A DNA stretch of 5,970 bases, from NCBI GenBank assembly GCA_043101635.1, contig JBICIE010000154.1, positions 1-5,970 on the forward strand. The letters run 5' to 3'. Below the pieces are notes generated by a model. The model did no database searches, was not told where the DNA came from, and was given only the letters and a program-made list of their open reading frames with translations. The position numbers and the translations under genes were made by a program. Position 1 is the first letter of the stretch. Each line of letters opens with the position of its first letter. Positions 1-5,334 of this stretch are shown in pieces. The DNA is from CAYMJK01 sp043101635. GTDB lineage: Bacteria > Planctomycetota > Phycisphaerae > Phycisphaerales > UBA1924.

Positions 1-1055
1 ACGCTGTTGCGCTGCTGATCGTCACCTGCCCGTGCGCGCGGGGGCGGGCGACGCCGCTGGCGATGACGATGGCGCTGGGGCGGGCAGCGCGGCGCGGGAT
101 CTACATCAAGAACTCGGAGGCCGTCGAATCGCTGGCGCGTCCGGGGCTGCTGCTGCTGGACAAGACCGGCACGCTGACCGAGGGTCGCATGCAGGTTGCG
201 CGGTGGGTGGGCGGCGAGGAGGTCCGGCGCCGGGTGGCTGCGCTGGAGGCCGGTCTGACGCATCCGATTGCCCGGGCGCTTCGCGCCGGCTTCGAGCCAG
301 CCGAGCTTCCGGTCGGGACCGATGTCGTGGTGACGGCGGGATGCGGTGTTGAGGGCGTCGTGGAGCGGCGGCGGGTGCGGGTCGGCCGGCGGGACTTCGC
401 GGCGGCGGCGGCGCCTGAGTGGGCGCTGGAGGCCGAGGGGTCGGCGCTGAGCGCCGGGTTCTCGCCGGTGTGGGTTGCTGAAGATGGTGTCGTGGTCGCG
501 GTGGCGGGGCTCGGCGATCCGGCGCGGGCGGACGCTCCGCGGACGCTTGCAGGCCTGCGCCAGCGCGGGTGGCGGCTGGGGATCGTGTCCGGCGACAATC
601 CGCAGATCGTCGAGAACCTGGCTGCCGAGCTTGGGGGCCCGTGGGCGATGGTCGTCGGCGGGGCGACGCCGGAGGCGAAGCTCGCGATCGTGGAGGCCCG
701 GCGCAGCGCCGAGCCGGTCGCGTTCGTCGGCGATGGCCTGAACGATGCGGCCGCCCTGAGCGCTGCGACCGTCGGGGTGGGCGTACACGGGGGGGCGGAG
801 GCGAGCCTTGCCGCGGCGGATATCTACCTGACGCGGCCGGGGCTGGAGCCGCTGGGCGAACTGCTCGCCGGCTCGCGGCGAACCATGGGTGTGGTGCGGG
901 CCAACATCGTCGCGTCGCTGTCGTACAACGCGGTGGCGGCGTCGCTGGCGGTGGCGGGGCTGATCAGCCCGCTGGCGGCGGCGGTGCTGATGCCGCTGAG
1001 TTCGCTGACGGTGCTGACCATGTCGGTGCGGATGCGCACGTTTCAGGTGAAGTGA
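1..1055 (+). CDS. ccoI: Copper-transporting P1B-type ATPase, CcoI/FixI type, 3' part only
   Basis: The reading frame is open from the window edge (first full codon at base 3), so the N-terminal metal-binding domains and the first membrane helices are missing and about 350 residues remain. Numbering from base 3, visible motifs are the membrane CPC metal site (residues 9-11), phosphorylation motif DKTGT (Asp53), nucleotide-binding THP (His87-Pro88) and GDGLND (243-248). Near the C-terminus come a YN pair (308-309) and MPLSS (330-334), the helix-7 and helix-8 signatures of Cu(+)-exporting P1B-1 pumps. These enzymes move copper across the inner membrane using ATP. The gene runs directly into ccoS with no spacer, which points to the CcoI role of supplying copper to cbb3 oxidase rather than general copper detoxification (CopA). 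An oddity is that the segment after CPC reads A-R-G-R-A-T-P where A-L-G-L-A-T-P is usual. The family call is firm; the ccoI assignment rests on the neighbour. Confidence 0.9.
   Translation, partial: AVALLIVTCPCARGRATPLAMTMALGRAARRGIYIKNSEAVESLARPGLLLLDKTGTLTEGRMQVARWVGGEEVRRRVAALEAGLTHPIARALRAGFEPAELPVGTDVVVTAGCGVEGVVERRRVRVGRRDFAAAAAPEWALEAEGSALSAGFSPVWVAEDGVVVAVAGLGDPARADAPRTLAGLRQRGWRLGIVSGDNPQIVENLAAELGGPWAMVVGGATPEAKLAIVEARRSAEPVAFVGDGLNDAAALSAATVGVGVHGGAEASLAAADIYLTRPGLEPLGELLAGSRRTMGVVRANIVASLSYNAVAASLAVAGLISPLAAAVLMPLSSLTVLTMSVRMRTFQVK
1045..1050 (+). promoter_or_regulatory. Ribosome binding site of ccoS
   Basis: AGGTGA lies inside the last codons of the ATPase gene, five bases before the ATG at 1056. 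It supports that start and suggests coupled translation of the two genes. Confidence 0.55.
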
Positions 1056-1199
1056 ATGTCGGTGATCTACATCGTCATCCCGCTGGCCTTCCTCATCGCG
1101 GGCGCTGCGCTGGCGGCGTTCCTGTGGGCCGCGCGGTCCGGGCAGTTCGACGACCTGGATTCGCCGGCGCACCGGGCGATCCAGGATGATGACAACTGA
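1056..1199 (+). CDS. ccoS: CcoS, small cbb3-type cytochrome oxidase assembly protein
   Basis: This is a complete 47-residue protein starting at the ATG that immediately follows the ATPase stop codon (TGAATG). It has one N-terminal membrane helix (about residues 3-26) and then the signature W-A-x-R-S-G-Q-F-D-D-L-D-S-P (24-37), which is diagnostic of CcoS/FixS. The acidic C-terminus (DDDN) and the length are both typical. In characterised bacteria CcoS is needed for cofactor maturation of cbb3 oxidase, a high-affinity oxygen reductase, and is normally encoded next to CcoI, as here. The protein sits in the inner membrane with a short soluble tail. No other family fits this motif. Confidence 0.95.
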   Translation: MSVIYIVIPLAFLIAGAALAAFLWAARSGQFDDLDSPAHRAIQDDDN

Positions 1200-1210
1200 C
1201 CCGTGGATCG

Positions 1211-1633
1211 TCACAGCGCTGCAAGCGCCTGCTGGTAGTCGGCGGGGTGCAGCCCGAGCAGGCAGGCGCCGTAGGCGACGCAGTCGTCGTGCGTGGCGAT
1301 GTCGTGGTAGTTGATCGGCGGGATGTGGTAGGCGATGGCAAGGGGCCAGCGCTGCGGGGCGCCGGTCAGGCGGTCATGCAGGTACAGGCGGATCCGGCGG
1401 CCGGCATCATCAGCGACGACCTCGGCGAAGCCGAACTCGCCGGGGCGAAGCGCAGCGCCGTCGAAGCAGATCGTGGCCGGGTAGCGCACGACCGCGCGAT
1501 CGGCCACCAGCGCCAGCGCCTGCTCGGCGCCGATGTGCGGTCCGTATCGCTGGCGGGCCGCGAGGGCACGATCGAGCAGGTGCTGGCGCAGGCCCTCGCG
1601 GGCGTCGCGCTCGGTCGGGATGTAGCGATTCAC
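1211..1633 (-). CDS. Unrecognised 140-residue protein at the end of the cytochrome operon
   Basis: I do not recognise this family. The frame runs from a GTG at 1633 to a TGA at 1211-1213. I chose the GTG because it lies 10 bases after the octaheme cytochrome stop, and residues upstream of it in this frame look like an out-of-frame shadow of that gene. The ribosome binding site is weak, so translation may depend on coupling. There is no signal peptide, membrane helix or CxxCH, so it appears cytoplasmic. The N-terminal third is a charged helix (residues 8-48). The middle looks like beta strands around T-I-C-F-D-G (54-59), and the C-terminal third holds H-I-P-P-I-N-Y-H-D (103-111) and D-C-V-A-Y-G-A-C-L-L-G-L (117-128). 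The three Cys (56, 118, 124) and several His and Tyr could bind a metal or cofactor, but that is speculation. Its operon position suggests a maturation or accessory role for the upstream complex. Confidence 0.7.
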   Translation of the reverse strand: MNRYIPTERDAREGLRQHLLDRALAARQRYGPHIGAEQALALVADRAVVRYPATICFDGAALRPGEFGFAEVVADDAGRRIRLYLHDRLTGAPQRWPLAIAYHIPPINYHDIATHDDCVAYGACLLGLHPADYQQALAAL

Positions 1634-1643
1634 GCTGTCGCCA

Positions 1644-3068
1644 TCACTTGCGTTCGTATCGCTGTTTGAACTCCTGCACGGCCTGCTGGCGCCGGGCGGC
1701 TTCCTCGGGATCCATCTGCCCGATATACCACTTGTGCTCATCGCTGTGGAGCACATCATCCAGCTTGCGCTGCAGGACGGCGGCGGCGGTCGCCTTTGCC
1801 GGGTCCGATGACTCGACATTCTCGGCAACCAGTTCCTGAAGTTGCGGCACGAACTCGTCGTAGAAGCGCCGGGCGACCTCGTACATGCCGTGCCAGTGGG
1901 TGTAGTCCGGCGACATCATGCTGGCGCCGTGGCGGGCTCGCCTGCCCTCGTGGTGCCAGAGTTCGAACCAGGTCCAGTCGAGCTTGTTGGTGAAGGTCGT
2001 CGGTTTCAGCAGCGGCTTGGCCAGTTCGTACAGCTCCAGGCCGGGCGCGGCGAACTTGGTGTCGTACAGCCGGATCAGTTCGTCATACTGCGTGTAGAAG
2101 TTGTCGACCCACTGCGTGTCATGGCAGTTGAGACAGACCTCCTTCATGTTCTGCCGGCGGATCTGCCACGGAACTTCGGCGCCGGCCAGCCCCATGCGCG
2201 CGTCGGCGGCGTCCGTCCGCAGGGAACGCTCGGGGCGGTTGTTCCAGCTGATGCGCATGCCGACATCGTGCGTGACGGCGAGCTTCTTCGTTGCCGACAT
2301 GTGGCAGGTTGCACAGGCGGGGGCGGCCCAGTAGTCCTCGCCGACGACCCACTTCGAACTGTCGAGGTTCATCTTGTCCTCGTTGGCGAAGAACTGGATG
2401 CCGTGCTTGGAGGACTCGTAGATCTCCTTCTGGGGGTGATCGGGGCCGAGGTGGCACTTGCCGCAGGTGTCCGGGTGGCGGGCCTGGGCCAGCGAGAAGG
2501 TGTGCCGGGCGTGGCAGGAGTTGCACGAGCCCTCGGAGCCGTCGGGGTTGACGCGCCCGATGCCGCTGTTGGGCCAGGTCGCCGGGTCAAGCTTGCCTTC
2601 GGGCAGGACCTTCACCTCGGAGCCGTGACACTGCCAGCAGCCGGTGACTGCCGCGGCGGAGACGCCCATGGGGAACGCGGGGGATCGCATGGCGGTGTTG
2701 CCCTCGGCGACCTCGGCGAGGATGTTGTCGAGGGAGCCGATGATGCGGGCGGCCTTGGAATGGCGGGACGCCGTGAACTCCTCGACCTCCTTGGCGTGAC
2801 AGCGCGAGCAGTCCTTCGGCGTGACCGCGATGGCGATGATCTGGTCGTAGTGCTCGAAGGCGTCGGGCTCGCCCTCCTCGGCCCCGTGACATTCGAAGCA
2901 GCCGACGTTGGCGCGGAAGTGCTGGCTGGCGCCCCATTGCTGATGCAGGGCCGGGCTGCGGTCGCGGTGGCAGGCGGCGCAGGCGGCCGACTCTTCGCTC
3001 AGGTCGCGCGGCCCGAAGACCTGGCCGATGGCGACGGCGGCGCACGCGGTCACGAGAATGGCGCTCAT
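1644..3068 (-). CDS. Octaheme c-type cytochrome, hydroxylamine oxidoreductase (HAO) family
   Basis: The 474-residue protein has exactly eight CxxCH haem c motifs, at residues 30-34, 57-61, 87-91, 144-148, 182-186, 202-206, 252-256 and 312-316. Spacing and flanks match octaheme HAO-type proteins, whose catalytic haem is the fourth (here CWQCH at 144). After haem 7 comes V-T-H-D-V-G-M-R-I-S-W (265-275); His267/Asp268 may supply the distal-pocket acid/base pair known in HAO. Near the C-terminus, S-P-D-Y-T-H-W-H-G (386-394) contains Tyr389, a candidate for the tyrosine that cross-links haem P460 in oxidative HAO. All motifs end in His, so this is not the CxxCK-type octaheme nitrite reductase. The start ATG (3068) overlaps the NrfD stop as ATGA and has GAGG seven bases upstream; an in-frame stop four codons upstream rules out extension. 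The N-terminus (1-15) is a short hydrophobic export signal or anchor without the usual basic residues. Likely substrates are nitrite, NO or hydroxylamine; the direction of catalysis is not decided. Confidence 0.88.
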   Translation of the reverse strand: MSAILVTACAAVAIGQVFGPRDLSEESAACAACHRDRSPALHQQWGASQHFRANVGCFECHGAEEGEPDAFEHYDQIIAIAVTPKDCSRCHAKEVEEFTASRHSKAARIIGSLDNILAEVAEGNTAMRSPAFPMGVSAAAVTGCWQCHGSEVKVLPEGKLDPATWPNSGIGRVNPDGSEGSCNSCHARHTFSLAQARHPDTCGKCHLGPDHPQKEIYESSKHGIQFFANEDKMNLDSSKWVVGEDYWAAPACATCHMSATKKLAVTHDVGMRISWNNRPERSLRTDAADARMGLAGAEVPWQIRRQNMKEVCLNCHDTQWVDNFYTQYDELIRLYDTKFAAPGLELYELAKPLLKPTTFTNKLDWTWFELWHHEGRRARHGASMMSPDYTHWHGMYEVARRFYDEFVPQLQELVAENVESSDPAKATAAAVLQRKLDDVLHSDEHKWYIGQMDPEEAARRQQAVQEFKQRYERK

Positions 3069-4321
3069 GGCAGAACCTCACTTTCGTGCGGCGCGCGTCG
3101 CACAGGGCGCAGCGCCGCCGGCCCGGGGTTATCGATGGTCAGGCGTCCGGACAGGACCGGGACGGTGATGCGGACGCAGATGGTGTACAGCAGCAGCCCG
3201 AAGGCCCAGATGCCTGCGGTGACGAGGGCTTCGTTGCGCGTCGGGGTGTACTCGACGATCTCGCCGAGCGGCGTGGGCACGAAGGCGGGGATGATCAGGC
3301 CCATGCCCTTCTCGATCCAGACGCCGACGATGAGCATCACGCAGGCGACGCTCAGGAAGCCGAGGCGCCGCGACAGGGGCAGATAGAGCAGCGCGAGCGC
3401 GAGGAGATCGAGCACGACGGCCGTCCAGATCCACGGCACCAGGGCGGTCTTGCCCTGCAGGCCGAAGAAGAGGTAGATGGCCGAGGCGCCGTGGGCGGAC
3501 TCGGTGTAGAACTCGGTGAACAGCTCCGAGCCGAGGAGGAACACGTTGATCGTCATGGCAATGGTGACGATGTTGCGCAGCGTCATCAGCGCCTTGTGCG
3601 GCACGTGGTAGTCGGTGGCCCGGGCGATGACCTGGAGCGTCAGGATGAGGAACGCCGGGCCGGCGGCGAAGGCGGAGGCGAGGAACCGGGGCGCCACAAC
3701 CGCCGAGTTCCAGAAGGGCCGGCCGCCGAGGCCGCTGTACAGGAACGCGGTCACCGTGTGAATGCTGATGGCCCAGACGATGGCGACGAAGACGAAGGGA
3801 ATGTAGAAGAGCTTGCCCGGCTTGCGCCGGCGGTAGGCGCAGTAGATCAGGTAGCCGCAGATGTGCATGTTCAGCAGCAGATAGCCGTTGAGCACGATCA
3901 CATCCCACGTCAGCATGGAGACCGGGAAATTGAAGCGCAGCAGCAGGTGGTGGAAGCGGTCCGGGCGACCGAGATCGACGGTGACGAACAGCAGGGCCAT
4001 GATGATGGCGCTGACGGCGAACAGTTCGCCGAAGATGACCAGGTCGTGCAGTTCGCGGTTGCCGTAGATGTACACCGGTATGACGAGCATGACGGCGGCC
4101 GCGGCCATGCCGACCAGGAAGGTGAAGTTGGCGATGAAGAGGCCCCATGAGACCTGGTCGGTCATGCCGGTGGTGACCAGTCCCTCGACGAACTGATAGC
4201 AGTAGGCGTTGAGGCCGAACAGGGCGGTCACGGTCAGGGCGGTCATCCAGAGGTAGTACTTCCAGTCGCCTACGAAGCTGAGGCGGAAGCAGCGGGCCAG
4301 GAAGACGAGGTAGTCGGTCAC
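3065..4321 (-). CDS. NrfD/PsrC-family quinone-interacting membrane protein, 10-helix type
   Basis: This 418-residue membrane protein has ten predicted helices, at roughly residues 22-44, 59-86, 91-115, 134-160, 171-196, 205-232, 246-271, 293-315, 319-343 and 366-391. Family features include V-S-W-G-L-F-I-A-N-F (57-66), E-L-H-D (90-93) and D-L-G-R-P (116-120) in the N-terminal helices that form the quinone site. Near the C-terminal end it has I-E-K-G-M-G-L-I-I-P (336-345) followed by G-E-I-V-E-Y (353-358), as in DsrP/HmcC-type proteins. The length and ten helices fit DsrP, HmcC, QrcD or ActC better than the 8-helix NrfD or PsrC. The predicted role is to exchange electrons between membrane quinone and the Fe-S protein encoded just upstream, possibly with charge movement. 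The start is a GTG (4321) overlapping the upstream stop as GTGA, with GGAGG ten bases before it. The last about 25 residues form a polar tail. It binds no haem by sequence. Confidence 0.92.
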   Translation of the reverse strand: MTDYLVFLARCFRLSFVGDWKYYLWMTALTVTALFGLNAYCYQFVEGLVTTGMTDQVSWGLFIANFTFLVGMAAAAVMLVIPVYIYGNRELHDLVIFGELFAVSAIIMALLFVTVDLGRPDRFHHLLLRFNFPVSMLTWDVIVLNGYLLLNMHICGYLIYCAYRRRKPGKLFYIPFVFVAIVWAISIHTVTAFLYSGLGGRPFWNSAVVAPRFLASAFAAGPAFLILTLQVIARATDYHVPHKALMTLRNIVTIAMTINVFLLGSELFTEFYTESAHGASAIYLFFGLQGKTALVPWIWTAVVLDLLALALLYLPLSRRLGFLSVACVMLIVGVWIEKGMGLIIPAFVPTPLGEIVEYTPTRNEALVTAGIWAFGLLLYTICVRITVPVLSGRLTIDNPGPAALRPVRRAPHESEVLP

Positions 4322-5334
4322 GCGCCCTGTTCCTCCGGCGGGAAATCGCCGCCGAGCGGATACCGCTCATCGAAGTAGTAGAAGAAGCGGGGGAGGGTGC
4401 CGAGATCCTCCTTGAGCACGAGGATGCGCTTGGTCTTCAGGATCTGCGAGACTTCGCTGTCGGGGTCCAGCACGTTGCCGAACTTGCGGGCGCCCGTGGG
4501 GCACGCCTCAAGGCACGCCGGCAGGCGACCTTCCCGCGTCCGGTGCAGACAGAAATGACATTTCTCCATGACGCCCTTGGTCCGCGGGCGGTTGGAGAGA
4601 TAGCTCATGTCCGGGTTCAGGCGGTCGGCGGGCACGTGCGGCTCGGCGAAGTTGAAGCGCCGGGCCCAGGAGGGGCAGGCGGCCTCGCAGTACCGGCAGC
4701 CGATGCACCAGTCGTAGTCGATGACGACGATGCCATCAGGCTCCTGCCAGGTGGCCTCGACGGGGAACTCCTTCACGCAGGGCGGATTGGCGCACTGGTG
4801 GCACTGGACCGGCAAGTAGTAGTGATCCGGATCGGGAACCAACGGATCGGTGTAGTGGTTGTCGCCCTTCTCCAGGACCGTTGTGCCCTTGGGCATCTTG
4901 AGGACGCGGATGTACTGGATCTCGGGGGCCCGGCTCTGGTTGTTCTCGGCGACGCAGGCGTGGACGCACTTGCGACAGCCGATGCAGCGGCTGATGTTGA
5001 GGGCGTAGACGAACTCGACCCCATCCCGCGGCCGGACATCGCGGAGATCGGGGCGGACGCCGAAGCGCTGCTCGACCTTCTTGCGGATCCGCTCGAGGGC
5101 CGTTTCGATCTCCTCCGGCGACATCTCCTTGTAGTGCTTCTGGAGGAAGTCATCAAGAGAGGGCAGGGCGTCTGGCGGGAGGTTGCGCAGCGGCTGCAGG
5201 GCCGCGACCAGGGCGGTCAGGCCGCCGGCGGCGGCGACGCTGGTGCGCAGGAAGCTGCGCCGGGTGGTGGGAGCGTCTGGATCGAACGGCTCGGGGGTTC
5301 CATCCGCCTTGCCCTGCCAGATCCGCTGGTTCAT
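4318..5334 (-). CDS. Tat-exported ferredoxin-like iron-sulfur protein (NrfC/DsrO type)
   Basis: This is a 338-residue electron carrier. A twin-arginine signal lies at 23-46 (T-T-R-R-S-F-L-R, then an Ala/Gly-rich hydrophobic stretch), set back by a 22-residue leader, so the folded protein is exported with its clusters. A charged helical linker (59-91) precedes four Cys motifs: C117/120/123/127 (complete), C178/181/186 followed by Phe190 where the fourth Cys is expected, C210/213/216/220 (complete) and C259/262/274/278 (complete). That gives 15 ligands where the family usually has 16, so one of the four clusters is probably [3Fe-4S], altered or absent. The likely role is to carry electrons between the NrfD-like partner and the multiheme cytochromes on the outer face of the membrane. 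The ATG at 5334 overlaps the upstream stop as ATGA and has GGAGG ten bases before it. A second ATG at 5341 is out of frame. No molybdenum subunit is encoded nearby, so it is not obviously the small subunit of a molybdoenzyme. Confidence 0.92.
   Translation of the reverse strand: MNQRIWQGKADGTPEPFDPDAPTTRRSFLRTSVAAAGGLTALVAALQPLRNLPPDALPSLDDFLQKHYKEMSPEEIETALERIRKKVEQRFGVRPDLRDVRPRDGVEFVYALNISRCIGCRKCVHACVAENNQSRAPEIQYIRVLKMPKGTTVLEKGDNHYTDPLVPDPDHYYLPVQCHQCANPPCVKEFPVEATWQEPDGIVVIDYDWCIGCRYCEAACPSWARRFNFAEPHVPADRLNPDMSYLSNRPRTKGVMEKCHFCLHRTREGRLPACLEACPTGARKFGNVLDPDSEVSQILKTKRILVLKEDLGTLPRFFYYFDERYPLGGDFPPEEQGA
4332..4336 (-). promoter_or_regulatory. Ribosome binding site fixing the GTG start of the NrfD-like gene
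   Basis: GGAGG (CCTCC on the plus strand) lies ten bases before the GTG at 4321, inside the end of the Fe-S gene. The Fe-S gene has the same element at the same distance (5345-5349), so the unusual GTG start is credible. Confidence 0.6.

Noticed and set aside
789..795. Run of seven G in the copper ATPase, a possible slippage or phase-variation site
   Set aside because: The frame is intact and the residues (H-G-G-A-E-A) match the family; such a run is unremarkable in a GC-rich gene.
1197..1213. TGAC/GTCA inverted repeat between the converging genes as a terminator
   Set aside because: Only four base pairs, with no T-run on either side; too weak to call.
1634..1828. Possible 65-residue N-terminal extension of the 140-residue protein
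   Set aside because: It overlaps the octaheme gene, is Ser/Arg/Pro-rich as a phase shadow would be, and has no supporting ribosome binding site; the GTG at 1633 fits operon spacing better.
1842..3386. Long plus-strand open frame (514 codons)
   Set aside because: It is antisense to the octaheme cytochrome and the end of the NrfD-like gene; the product is Val/Gly/Ala/Asp-biased with no domain, as expected for the reverse strand of GC-rich codons.
3086..4150. Plus-strand open frame rich in Asp, Glu, Gln and Gly
   Set aside because: Antisense mirror of the membrane helices of the NrfD-like protein; no start signal and no recognisable domain.
3129..4370. Minus-strand open frame in another phase of the NrfD-like gene
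   Set aside because: Arg/His/Pro-rich composition without structure; the overlapping frame has ten clear membrane helices.
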